A DNA stretch of 64,000 bases from CAKRPJ01 sp934376955 (GTDB lineage Bacteria; Bacillota; Clostridia; Lachnospirales; Lachnospiraceae). Where the stretch lies: contig CAKRPJ010000007.1 in NCBI GenBank assembly GCA_934376955.1, forward strand, positions 26,795 to 90,794, given 5' to 3'. Of this stretch, positions 44,125-52,133 are shown piece by piece (positions within the stretch are counted from its first letter, which is position 1; each line of letters opens with the position of its first letter). The notes beneath the pieces were generated by a model that ran no database searches, had not been told where the DNA came from, and saw only the letters and a program-made list of their open reading frames with translations. The position numbers were made by a program, and so were the translations under genes.

Positions 44125-45438
44125 TTGAGTATTTACGAACAGATCATTGCAATGACAGATGATATGAAGGACGATCTCGTAGCTCAGCGCCGGGATTTCC
44201 ACAAATATGCGGAACCGGGATGGTTTGAGATGCGTACATCCTCCATTATTGCGAGAAAACTCACCGAGCTGGGATATGAAGTCCTTGTGGGAGATCAGGT
44301 ATGTAAAAAAGAGGCTAGAATGGGAGTTCCGTCCGACGAGGAGTTAGAGGCTCAGTATGAGCGTGCAGCTGCTCAGGGAGCAGATCCGGAATTTCTTCCC
44401 TATACAAAAGGCGGCATGACAGGAGTTGTCGGAATCCTGCGCTGCGGAGAGGGCCCCACGGTTGCAATGCGTTTTGACATTGATGCACTGGGAGTATTTG
44501 AGGAAAAGGATCCGTCCCATCGCCCGTCCCGTGAAGGCTTTGCTTCTGTAAACGAGGGCTTTATGCACGCCTGCGGACATGACGGACATGCGACGATCGG
44601 TCTTGGCGTTGCAAAGGTTCTTATGTCCATCAAGGATTCTCTCCACGGTACGATCAAGCTGATTTTCCAGCCGGCCGAGGAGGGAGTGCGCGGAGCAAAA
44701 TCGATCGTTGAGAACGGACATCTGGACGGAGTCGATTATCTGATCGGATCTCATGTTTCCGACAAGGCAGAGGATGATCCGGCAGTGGTGATCCCGGGAA
44801 GCCACGGTTCTCTTGCCACCACAAAATATGACGTGTATTTCCACGGAGTATCTGCCCACGCCGGCGGAAGTCCGGAAATCGGAAAGAACGTAATGCTTGC
44901 AGTAGGTACGGCGATCTTAAATCTCTATGCGATCCCGCGTAACTCAAACGGAACCTCCCGTGTCAACGTAGGAACCGTTGTTGCAGGAAGTGGACGAAAC
45001 GTAATTGCAGACGTGGCAAAGATGGAGATAGAGGTTCGCGGTGAGACAACCGAGATCAACCAGTTCATGGAAGACTATGCGAAAAACATCATCGAAGGCG
45101 CAGCAAAGATGCATGGCTGTACCTGCGAGATGAAATTAATGGGCGCTGCCTACTCCCTGACCAGTGACGGGGAGCTCATGGATCGCATCAAACGCGTGTG
45201 TGAAGAAAAGCTTCAGCTTCCGGTTTCTAACGTTACCAGCAGCAAGAACGGCGGCAGTGAGGACGTTTCCTACATGATGCGCCGTGTTCAGGAGCAGGGT
45301 GGACAGGCTACCTTTATGCGGGCGCTTACCCAAATGGCAGCTCCGGGACATAACCGCCGGTTTGATTTTGACGAACAGGTTCTTCCGAATGCAGTAAAGA
45401 TCTTCTGCGGAACCGTTTACGATATTCTTGGTGCTTAG
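44125..45438 (+). CDS. M20D amidohydrolase, AbgA/AbgB-like
   Basis: 437 residues from TTG 44125, eight bases after GGGAGGAC. The M20D motifs are FHKYAEPGW, MRFDIDALGV, HACGHDGHA and IFQPAEEGVRGA, with a later GGSEDVSYM. This resembles aminobenzoyl-glutamate hydrolase subunits and other acyl-amino acid amidohydrolases, which release acyl groups from amino acids in the cytosol. The insert at residues about 65-90 (MGVPSDEELEAQY) is typical of the AbgA-like group. It is the last gene of the operon; a terminator follows. Confidence 0.88.
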   Translation: MSIYEQIIAMTDDMKDDLVAQRRDFHKYAEPGWFEMRTSSIIARKLTELGYEVLVGDQVCKKEARMGVPSDEELEAQYERAAAQGADPEFLPYTKGGMTGVVGILRCGEGPTVAMRFDIDALGVFEEKDPSHRPSREGFASVNEGFMHACGHDGHATIGLGVAKVLMSIKDSLHGTIKLIFQPAEEGVRGAKSIVENGHLDGVDYLIGSHVSDKAEDDPAVVIPGSHGSLATTKYDVYFHGVSAHAGGSPEIGKNVMLAVGTAILNLYAIPRNSNGTSRVNVGTVVAGSGRNVIADVAKMEIEVRGETTEINQFMEDYAKNIIEGAAKMHGCTCEMKLMGAAYSLTSDGELMDRIKRVCEEKLQLPVSNVTSSKNGGSEDVSYMMRRVQEQGGQATFMRALTQMAAPGHNRRFDFDEQVLPNAVKIFCGTVYDILGA

Positions 45439-45496
45439 AATTAAAGCAGATCACGGATATCCGCCTGACCTTACGGCGTAAGGATATCTTTTGGCA

Positions 45497-45536
45497 GAAA
45501 GGGTTTCGGCCATATTTTATGGCGGAACCCTTTTTG
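45497..45536 (+). terminator. Rho-independent terminator of the peptide operon
   Basis: AAAGGGTTTCGGCCATA and TATGGCGGAACCCTTTTT arms form a long hairpin with a T-run, about 60 bases after the M20D stop. Confidence 0.9.
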
Positions 45537-45618
45537 CGTGCAAAAAGATTTCACAATATTTTCCGTCGAAGGATGTCTGAAATTGTATAAAATGCAAAAC
45601 ATATATCGATAATATTTG

Positions 45619-45647
45619 TTCACATTCTATAAAAAGTATGGTATAAT
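45619..45647 (+). promoter_or_regulatory. Promoter of glgC-glgD
   Basis: TTCACA (45619-45624), 17 bases, TATAAT (45642-45647). A small hairpin GCTGCA/TGCAGC (45688-45705) lies in the leader before the GTG start. Confidence 0.65.
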
Positions 45648-45737
45648 ATTGTCACCATCAGTAAACCCAATTTTGGACAAAAAGCCGGCTGCATGTATGT
45701 GCAGCTGCGAGAAAATGAGCAGCAAGAGGTGAGTGTC

Positions 45738-47012
45738 GTGGTAAGAAAAGAAATGATAGCAATGCTGTTGGCAGGAGGACAGGGCAGCCGTCTCGGAGTC
45801 TTGACCCAAAAGGTGGCAAAGCCGGCAGTATCCTTCGGCGGAAAATACCGTATTATTGATTTTCCGCTCAGTAACTGTATCAACTCCGGTGTGGACACGG
45901 TAGGAGTGCTGACACAGTACCAGCCGTTGCGTTTAAATGCACATATCGGGATCGGTATTCCGTGGGATCTGGATCGAAATGTGGGGGGCGTTACTATTCT
46001 TCCTCCATACGAAAGAAGCAAGGGCAGTGACTGGTATACAGGAACAGCAAATGCGATCTACCAGAACCTGGAATATATGGAATCCTATAATCCGGAATAT
46101 GTGCTGATCCTGTCCGGTGACCACATCTACAAGATGGATTATGAGATAATGCTGGAATACCATAAGGCAAACAATGCAGATGTAACGATCGCTGCAATGC
46201 CGGTTCCGATGGAGGAGGCAAGCCGCTTTGGTATTCTTATTACAGACGATAACAACAAGATCACAGAGTTTGAGGAAAAACCGGCCAACCCGAGAAGTAA
46301 TCTGGCTTCCATGGGTATCTATATCTTTACATGGAAGGTCTTAAAGGAGGCTCTCATCAAGTTAAAGGATGAGCCGGGCTGCGACTTCGGAAAACATATC
46401 ATTCCATGCTGTCATGAAGAAGGAAAGCGTATTTTCGCTTATGAATATAACGGATACTGGAAGGATGTGGGAACGCTGGGCTCCTACTGGGAGGCCAATA
46501 TGGAGCTTATCGATATCATTCCGGAATTTAACCTCTATGAGGAATACTGGAAGATCTATACAAAGAGCGACAGGATCCCGCCTCAGTATATTTCTGCTGA
46601 CGCAAAGGTCGGACGCAGCATTATCGGCGAGGGAACAGAGATCTATGGCGATGTGGCCAACTCCGTGATCGGCTCCGGCGTTGTGATCGGAAAGGGCGCC
46701 GTTGTCAGGGATTCTATCATCATGCAGGATTCCGTGATCGAGGACGGTGCGGTCGTTGATAAGGCAATTATCGCAGAGGATGTTAAGCTCGGAGCGGGTG
46801 CTCATCTTGGTGTCGGAGAATATGCACCGAGTACATACGATCCGAAGGTATACCAGTTCGATCTGGTAACGGTGGGAGAACATTCCGTGATCCCGGCAGG
46901 CGTTGAGATCGGAAAGAATACAGCAATTTCAGGCGTGACAGAAGCATCCGACTATCCGGAGGGCAGACTTGTAAGCGGCGGCTATATTGTAAAGGCAGGT
47001 GGAAATGTATGA
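45738..47012 (+). CDS. glgC: Glucose-1-phosphate adenylyltransferase, catalytic subunit
   Basis: 424 residues from GTG 45738, after AGAGGTGAG; a frame back to 45693 lacks a site. The nucleotidyltransferase domain starts MIAMLLAGGQGSRLG, with FPLSNCINSG and DHIYKMDY following, then a C-terminal left-handed beta-helix. It makes ADP-glucose for glycogen synthesis. Its stop overlaps the glgD start by four bases, so the two are co-translated. Confidence 0.95.
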   Translation: MVRKEMIAMLLAGGQGSRLGVLTQKVAKPAVSFGGKYRIIDFPLSNCINSGVDTVGVLTQYQPLRLNAHIGIGIPWDLDRNVGGVTILPPYERSKGSDWYTGTANAIYQNLEYMESYNPEYVLILSGDHIYKMDYEIMLEYHKANNADVTIAAMPVPMEEASRFGILITDDNNKITEFEEKPANPRSNLASMGIYIFTWKVLKEALIKLKDEPGCDFGKHIIPCCHEEGKRIFAYEYNGYWKDVGTLGSYWEANMELIDIIPEFNLYEEYWKIYTKSDRIPPQYISADAKVGRSIIGEGTEIYGDVANSVIGSGVVIGKGAVVRDSIIMQDSVIEDGAVVDKAIIAEDVKLGAGAHLGVGEYAPSTYDPKVYQFDLVTVGEHSVIPAGVEIGKNTAISGVTEASDYPEGRLVSGGYIVKAGGNV

Positions 47013-48130
47013 GAGCAATAGGTATTGTATTGGCAGGTGGTAACAGCAAGCGTATGCGGGAGCTTTCCCACAAGAGAGCGATCGCGGCAATGCCGATTGC
47101 CGGCAGCTTCCGAAGCGTCGACTTTGTCCTGAGTAATATGAGCAACTCTCATATTCAGAGCGTAGCAGTCCTGACACAGTATAACTCCCGCTCCCTGAAC
47201 GAGCACTTAAGCTCCTCCAAGTGGTGGGATTTCGGAAGAAAACAGGGCGGTATGTATGTATTTACGCCAACCATCACTGCAGAGCACAGTGATTGGTACA
47301 GAGGTACAGCAGATGCACTCTATCAGAATCTGGACTTCCTTAAAAGAAGCCATGAGCCGTATGCGGTGATCGCTTCCGGAGATGGAATCTACAAGCTGGA
47401 CTACAACAAGGTTCTGGAATATCACATCGAGAAGAAAGCAGATATAACGGTCGTATGTAAGGATATGCCGGGTGATGTGGATGTAACCAGATTCGGAATG
47501 GTAAAAACGAATGCCGACGGCCGTATCGTTGATTTCGAGGAAAAACCGATGGTGGCCGATTCCACGACAATCTCCTGCGGTATTTATGTGATCCGCCGCC
47601 GTCAGCTTATTGAGCTGATCGAGCGCTGTGCAAATGAGGACAGATATGATTTTGTTCAGGATATCCTTGTAAGATACAAGAATCTCAAGAGAATCTACGC
47701 CTATAAGCTGGATACCTACTGGAGCAATATCGCATCTGTTGATTCATACTATAAGACCAATATGGATTTCCTGAAGCCGGAAGTAAGGAATTTCTTCTTC
47801 AGAGAGTATCCGGATATTTATTCCAAGATCGACGATCTTCCGCCGGCTAAATATAATCCGGGCGCTGATGTTAAGAACAGTCTTGTTTCAAGCGGCTGTA
47901 TCATCAACGGCTCTGTGGAAAATTCCGTTCTGTTTAAAAAGGTCTATATTGGAAACAACTGTGTGATCAAGAATTCTGTGATCCTGAATGACGTGTATAT
48001 TGGGGATAATACCGTTATTGAGAATTGCGTTGTGGAGAGCCGGGATACGATCCGCGCCAACACCACATATATTGGTCAGCCGGACGACATCAAAATCGTT
48101 ATTGAAAAAAATGAAAGATATACATTATAA
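47009..48130 (+). CDS. glgD: Glucose-1-phosphate adenylyltransferase subunit GlgD
   Basis: 373 residues, typical for GlgD. It keeps the fold (LAGGNSKRMRELS, FVLSNMSNSHIQSV, ASGDGIYKLDY), but the GlgC-type GGxGxRL loop is replaced by GGNSKRM, fitting a non-catalytic or regulatory subunit. In Firmicutes GlgC and GlgD form a heteromer. It overlaps glgC at ATGA. A weak AGGATTC-16-GAAT arrangement (48142-48168) after it could serve spoVG. Confidence 0.94.
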   Translation: MRAIGIVLAGGNSKRMRELSHKRAIAAMPIAGSFRSVDFVLSNMSNSHIQSVAVLTQYNSRSLNEHLSSSKWWDFGRKQGGMYVFTPTITAEHSDWYRGTADALYQNLDFLKRSHEPYAVIASGDGIYKLDYNKVLEYHIEKKADITVVCKDMPGDVDVTRFGMVKTNADGRIVDFEEKPMVADSTTISCGIYVIRRRQLIELIERCANEDRYDFVQDILVRYKNLKRIYAYKLDTYWSNIASVDSYYKTNMDFLKPEVRNFFFREYPDIYSKIDDLPPAKYNPGADVKNSLVSSGCIINGSVENSVLFKKVYIGNNCVIKNSVILNDVYIGDNTVIENCVVESRDTIRANTTYIGQPDDIKIVIEKNERYTL

Positions 48131-48188
48131 GGATTCTTATAAGGATTCATAGATGGGGAACTGTGAATCTTGAATCGGGGAGGTTATT

Positions 48189-48467
48189 ATGCAGGTTACA
48201 GATGTACGTGTAAGAAGAATTGAAAAAGAGGGGAAAATGAAAGCGATCGTTTCCATTACACTGGACAACGAGTTTGTTATTCACGACATTAAGGTCATTG
48301 AAGGGGAAAAGGGCCTTTTTATCGCAATGCCGAGCAGAAAAGCCGCAGATGGCGAATATCGCGACATCGCGCATCCGATCAATTCCAATACTCGTGACAT
48401 GATCCAGAACGTGGTTCTCAACAAATATGAGACAACGACGCTGGAGGCTGAGCAGGAAGCAGTATAG
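48189..48467 (+). CDS. spoVG: Septation/stage V sporulation regulator SpoVG
   Basis: 92 residues with the SpoVG signature MQVTDVRVRRIEKEGKMKAI, followed by DNEFVIHDIKVIEGEKGLFI and PSRKAADGEYRDIAHPI. SpoVG is a small DNA/RNA-binding regulator affecting division and sporulation. GGGGAGG precedes the ATG. In Bacillus the gene is SigH-controlled; the AGGATTC/GAAT pair upstream is only a marginal SigH match. A terminator and a palindromic repeat follow. Confidence 0.96.
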   Translation: MQVTDVRVRRIEKEGKMKAIVSITLDNEFVIHDIKVIEGEKGLFIAMPSRKAADGEYRDIAHPINSNTRDMIQNVVLNKYETTTLEAEQEAV

Positions 48468-48489
48468 AAAAAATGAATTAAAAGTAAAA

Positions 48490-48548
48490 TAAAGGGAGTG
48501 CCGTGGGATGATAGATCCATATCATCGAAACGGTGCTCCCTTTTTTAA
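48490..48548 (+). terminator. Terminator of spoVG
   Basis: GGGAGTGCCGT pairs with ACGGTGCTCCC (two G-U pairs), with an inner GATGAT/ATCATC stem, followed by TTTTTT. The T-run merges with the next repeat. Confidence 0.85.
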
Positions 48549-48643
48549 CCGAATTAAGTAAGTCCCACGGACAGATCGCGAAGCGACTGCGTTCATGAGC
48601 AAGTAGCGAAGCGGATTGCGAATGTCCGCTTTACTTACCTAAG
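48544..48643. repeat. Palindromic intergenic repeat, copy 1
   Basis: Composite: minus-strand copy of the short motif (48544-48566), then a 65-bp core (48570-48634) identical to 51772-51836. TTAAGTAAG at the left and CTTACTTA-like sequence at the right form outer arms. The core holds hairpins TCGC-GAA-GCGA and AGCGGA-N9-TCCGCT. It overlaps the end of the first DUF3841 gene by a few bases. Confidence 0.85.
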
Positions 48644-49210
48644 CCACTCCTTTTTCAGACACCACAGTCCTGCCTGAACGCTTTGGATCCCGGACAGATC
48701 ACCGGCTGCGACAGCATGGTGAAAGCGGAACAGCCGCTGCCAGCTTTCCAGCACCTGCGCCTTAAGCTCCGGATAAAACCGGGTCAGCACGACGTCACAT
48801 TCTCTCTTTATTCCGTAATCCGAGAGCATCCGGCGAAATTCTTTTTCATCCGCTTCGTTTTTTCCCATATATTGTAAGCACAGGATCCGGCTCCAGTCAT
48901 ACATATCAAAAAAGACTGCCTCCTCAATGGGCACATGAAGCGTCAGCACCCTGTTTCCGGCGGAGGTATCCACACTTTTCGGATCCATAAATGCCCAGTA
49001 GGGATATTCGGCGTTTTCCGGACGGGGGACATAGCCGGAGGCTTCATGGACAAACCAGTCGTAGGCGGCAAGAAAGATCGGCGCACTTTCTCCGTATTTC
49101 TGTTTTACATATTCTCTCCGGGAAAAGCAGATCCCGTCCCGCTCCAGAGTGTCGATCACGACCTCCGCCTGGGGGGAATACAAAGTTATTGTATGATCTG
49201 AGTAACCCAT
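48635..49210 (-). CDS. DUF3841 family protein, paralogue 1
   Basis: 191 residues from the ATG at 49210; ATG 49228 is an in-frame alternative. It has the family core AYDWFVHEASGYVPRPENAE, EYPYWAFMDP and the C-terminal VLESWQRLF, all shared with the gene directly upstream. DUF3841 has no known function. No membrane or signal segment is seen. The 5' end overlaps the upstream paralogue, so both are translated from one transcript. Confidence 0.75.
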   Translation of the reverse strand: MGYSDHTITLYSPQAEVVIDTLERDGICFSRREYVKQKYGESAPIFLAAYDWFVHEASGYVPRPENAEYPYWAFMDPKSVDTSAGNRVLTLHVPIEEAVFFDMYDWSRILCLQYMGKNEADEKEFRRMLSDYGIKRECDVVLTRFYPELKAQVLESWQRLFRFHHAVAAGDLSGIQSVQAGLWCLKKEWLR

Positions 49211-49743
49211 TCTTTTCTGATCTCCCATATATTTCCATAACAGTCATCATTTCCAAGTGATACGGAATCATCAAAAAGCCGTTTCCAGCTCTCCTGTATT
49301 TCACGCTTGATATCCGGATAAAATTGGGACATATATGCCTTTGCGTCACTGACACGATAGCTGTCTAACAGCTCTCTGTGGCAGGCAGCATCCTTCGGAT
49401 CGGCGGGAATATAGGAATAATCGAGGATCGCTCCCCATTTCATGATATTGACCTTTGTGATCATTTCCGGCTCAAGGCTCAGCTCAAGGATCACGCAGCC
49501 GGAGCTTGGCAGCATAGTCGCCTCGTTCTTTAAAGAAACCCAGACGGGATATTCGGCATCTGCCGGCCTCTGCTTAGTATTCGGAGTATGAGCGACCAGC
49601 CAGTCATAGGCTTCTAATACAAGCCCGGCATGCTCGCCCAGATCCTTGATGATATATTCTTTCTTTGCGGTATAGCGTCCGTGCTCGTTAAGCTCCCGGA
49701 GAACATTTTCATGTTGTTTGGTCCAGACCTTGATTTGACTCAT
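49186..49743 (-). CDS. DUF3841 family protein, paralogue 2
   Basis: 185 residues. Core segments AYDWLVAHTPNTKQRPADAE, EYPVWVSLKN and IQESWKRLFD match the preceding gene's product and the DUF3841 family. The function is unknown. It is the first gene of a two-gene minus-strand unit, with AGGAGAGG before the ATG. The pair looks like a tandem duplication that has since diverged considerably. Confidence 0.75.
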   Translation of the reverse strand: MSQIKVWTKQHENVLRELNEHGRYTAKKEYIIKDLGEHAGLVLEAYDWLVAHTPNTKQRPADAEYPVWVSLKNEATMLPSSGCVILELSLEPEMITKVNIMKWGAILDYSYIPADPKDAACHRELLDSYRVSDAKAYMSQFYPDIKREIQESWKRLFDDSVSLGNDDCYGNIWEIRKEWVTQIIQ

Positions 49744-49971
49744 AAAGTAACCTCTCCTGTATACAGGTGATCGGATTTTGTAACTGCTGCAACATCAGTA
49801 TTATACCATAGATACAAAGATTTTACATTCACGATTTTTTGGGCAGTATGCATAAAATAAGGCCTTGGGTTGCAAAGATATAAGCCGGTTAGCAATCACA
49901 TTAGACAACCTTATAGTTTCACGAAAATTTATATATGGATTTAATTGGTAAGAAGTTTGACCGTACAGGAC

Positions 49972-50000
49972 TTGACATTCTGATGTGAGGGGATTACAAT
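49972..50000 (+). promoter_or_regulatory. Promoter of dinB
   Basis: TTGACA (49972-49977), a 17-base spacer, TACAAT (49995-50000): a near-consensus vegetative promoter. The rest of the gap 49744-49971 holds no ORF or strong structure that I could see. Confidence 0.85.
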
Positions 50001-50006
50001 TAAACC

Positions 50007-50020
50007 AGAACATGTGTTCG
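50007..50020 (+). promoter_or_regulatory. LexA (SOS) box of dinB
   Basis: AGAACATGTGTTCG differs by one base from the Gram-positive LexA consensus CGAAC-N4-GTTCG. It starts at the expected transcription start of the dinB promoter, where LexA would block initiation. Confidence 0.85.
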
Positions 50021-50055
50021 AGCAAACATTCGAGCAAACGAAGGGCGGTGGAGCT

Positions 50056-51318
50056 ATGAGGCGGGTCATTTTTCATATAGATGTAAATTCTGCATTTTTA
50101 TCATGGGAGGCCTGCTATCGGATCCACCATTTAGGGGGTACTCAGGATCTGCGGGATCTGGTGAGTGCGGTGGGAGGAGATCAGGAGAAGCGTCACGGAA
50201 TTATCCTTGCAAAGTCGATTCCTGCAAAAAAATATAAGATCCATACGGGAGAAACCGTGGTATCGGCAAAGCAGAAATGTCCGGGACTGATCCTTGTACC
50301 GCCCAACTATGACCTGTATAACCGATCCTCAAAGGCGTTGTTAAAGCTGTTAGGAGAGTATTCTGACCGGATCGAGCAGTACAGTATTGACGAGGCCTTT
50401 CTGGATATGACGGGATGCTGTGCAGATCCGGTTCAGACTGCATATAAGATAAAAGACAGGGTCAGAAGGGAGCTGGGCTTTACCGTGAATATCGGAATTT
50501 CAGAGAACAAGCTGCTGGCTAAGATGGCATCAGATTTTGAAAAACCTGACCGGGTCCATACCTTATGGAAGTCGGAGATCAGGGAAAAAATGTGGCCGCT
50601 TTCGGTCGGAGAGCTGTTTTATGTGGGACACAGCTCTAAACGGCGCCTATGTGAGCTTGGGATCTTTACCATTGGGGAGCTGGCGGCTATGGATCCTGCG
50701 ATCCTTCGATCCTTTATGAAATCACAGGGAGTATTGATCTGGCAATATGCAAATGGGATCGACGGATCAGAGGTAGTCAATGTGCCGCCGCCCGCTAAGG
50801 GATATGGAAATTCTCTTACAACACCGAGAGATGTCACAGACAGGGAGACGGCAAAGCAATATTTATTATCCCTCGCGGAAACTGTTTCCGCAAGACTACG
50901 GGCAGATGGAGTAAAGATCGGAGTCGTATCGATCAGCCTCCGTGACTGGAACCTGCAGTTTTACGGACATCAAATCACCTTATCCTTGCCAACGGATCTG
51001 ACCTTGGAGATTTATGAAGCCGCCTGCAGGTGCTTTGATGAGCTGTGGGACGGCACGCCGCTTCGACATCTCGGGATCCATACAGGCCGTGTATCGGCGG
51101 ATTCCTACCGCCAGATCCAATTATTTGAGCGGATCAACTATGAAAAGGTTTATAAAATGGAAGTGGCAGTAGATGAGATCCGTAAGAGATACGGAGCAGA
51201 TAGCATAAAAAGAGCATGCTTTTTACCCGAATCCGAGAAAGAATGGATTGATCACATGGGCGGCGGGGTGAGTCGTGAAAAGCGTACCGTGGATTATTCC
51301 AAAGAGAAGATACTATAG
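50056..51318 (+). CDS. dinB: DNA polymerase IV (Y-family)
   Basis: 420 residues from the ATG at 50056 (MRRVIFHIDVNSAFLSWEA). Catalytic motifs HIDVNSAF and YSIDEAFLDMT, then the thumb and a little-finger domain up to about residue 350, and a C-terminal tail. It copies damaged DNA at low fidelity. The LexA box at its start shows SOS control. A 104-residue gene follows 18 bases later. Confidence 0.94.
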   Translation: MRRVIFHIDVNSAFLSWEACYRIHHLGGTQDLRDLVSAVGGDQEKRHGIILAKSIPAKKYKIHTGETVVSAKQKCPGLILVPPNYDLYNRSSKALLKLLGEYSDRIEQYSIDEAFLDMTGCCADPVQTAYKIKDRVRRELGFTVNIGISENKLLAKMASDFEKPDRVHTLWKSEIREKMWPLSVGELFYVGHSSKRRLCELGIFTIGELAAMDPAILRSFMKSQGVLIWQYANGIDGSEVVNVPPPAKGYGNSLTTPRDVTDRETAKQYLLSLAETVSARLRADGVKIGVVSISLRDWNLQFYGHQITLSLPTDLTLEIYEAACRCFDELWDGTPLRHLGIHTGRVSADSYRQIQLFERINYEKVYKMEVAVDEIRKRYGADSIKRACFLPESEKEWIDHMGGGVSREKRTVDYSKEKIL

Positions 51319-51336
51319 AGAGGGAGTTGATACAGC

Positions 51337-51651
51337 GTGACAGGGTTTGCGGATGCAACAAAATATGGAATCGAAACAGATGGAGGCGAACCAAAGGGAA
51401 CCCGATATGAAATTGCGTGTATGACGTGGTTTACCTCAACCGGAAAAACTATGCCACGCTACTTTAAATTTGAGGATGACAGCGGCACGATCCAGACGGT
51501 GACGGATATTGTTGTAAATTACACCGAAGAAAAGAAATACTGCGGGATCCCAAGTCGGGAATATGGTTGCAAGGCGATCATCGGTGGCTTGAACCGGGAA
51601 TTTCGCTTGATCTTTTATCAGGATAACTGTAGATGGGTGATGCTTGTATGA
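51337..51651 (+). CDS. Hypothetical protein downstream of dinB
   Basis: 104 residues from GTG 51337. It reads as a small beta-rich domain (YEIACMTWFTSTGKTMPRYF, YCGIPSREYGCKAI, FRLIFYQDNCRWVML) with no known motif. It lies 18 bases after dinB and is probably part of the SOS-controlled transcript. The function is unknown; a damage-response accessory is only a guess. Confidence 0.65.
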   Translation: MTGFADATKYGIETDGGEPKGTRYEIACMTWFTSTGKTMPRYFKFEDDSGTIQTVTDIVVNYTEEKKYCGIPSREYGCKAIIGGLNREFRLIFYQDNCRWVMLV

Positions 51652-51683
51652 GAAGGGAACTCGGTTTCAAAAATTGAACGCAG

Positions 51684-51745
51684 ATAAGCATTCCCCCGCT
51701 TCAAGTGCGCGGAGCGCTAAGCGGCGGGTGAGGGGGGATGCTTAT
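51684..51745. other. Long inverted repeat after the dinB unit
   Basis: ATAAGCATTCCCCC (51684-51697) pairs with GGGGGGATGCTTAT (51732-51745); an inner AAGCGGCGGG / CCCGCTT stem also forms. It probably ends the dinB transcript, though there is no T-run. Confidence 0.6.
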
Positions 51746-51836
51746 GTCAGTGGGAGTTGAAAGCTCCCACTGACAGATCGCGAAGCGACTGCGTTCATGA
51801 GCAAGTAGCGAAGCGGATTGCGAATGTCCGCTTTAC
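51746..51836. repeat. Palindromic intergenic repeat, copy 2
   Basis: A perfect 11-base hairpin GTCAGTGGGAG / CTCCCACTGAC (51746-51756, 51764-51774) runs into a 65-bp core (51772-51836) identical to 48570-48634. The stretch 51837-51953 holds a T-run and AT-rich sequence with a possible promoter for the next small gene. Confidence 0.88.
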
Positions 51837-51953
51837 CTGATTTTTTTCGGGAGAATGCAAATGGGCATCGAGTGTAGAAATATTGCATGCACCCATAAAG
51901 TATTATATAATATAGATGTAAGAGATTAAGTTGTTGGAGGAAGGTGGCTTGTT

Positions 51954-52133
51954 ATGTGTGATACAAAAAAATACTATAAAATATATGAGGAAATTAAGGA
52001 ACTAACTCCGGAAGACACCCTACAACTAATGAAAGATGCAAAAAGTAAAGAAGAACAGGATTTTTTTGGAGTTGTAGGTGATTTCCTGCTCCAAAAAAGG
52101 CAAAAAGAACTAATCGATAGGAAAGTTTATTGA
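51954..52133 (+). CDS. Small antitoxin-like protein paired with a zeta-type kinase
   Basis: 59 residues. Start ATG 51954 follows GGAGGAAGG. It is helical and charged (YKIYEEIKELTPEDTLQLM, then EEQDFFGVVGDFLLQKRQKE). The stop overlaps the next ATG (TGATG). Size, position and coupling fit an antitoxin partner of zeta-type toxins, but no family was recognised with certainty. Local composition is more AT-rich than the flanking genes. Confidence 0.6.
   Translation: MCDTKKYYKIYEEIKELTPEDTLQLMKDAKSKEEQDFFGVVGDFLLQKRQKELIDRKVY

Noticed and set aside
48142..48168. SigH promoter for spoVG
   Set aside because: Spacing between AGGATTC and GAAT is one or two bases too long and no better match was found; left as a remark only.
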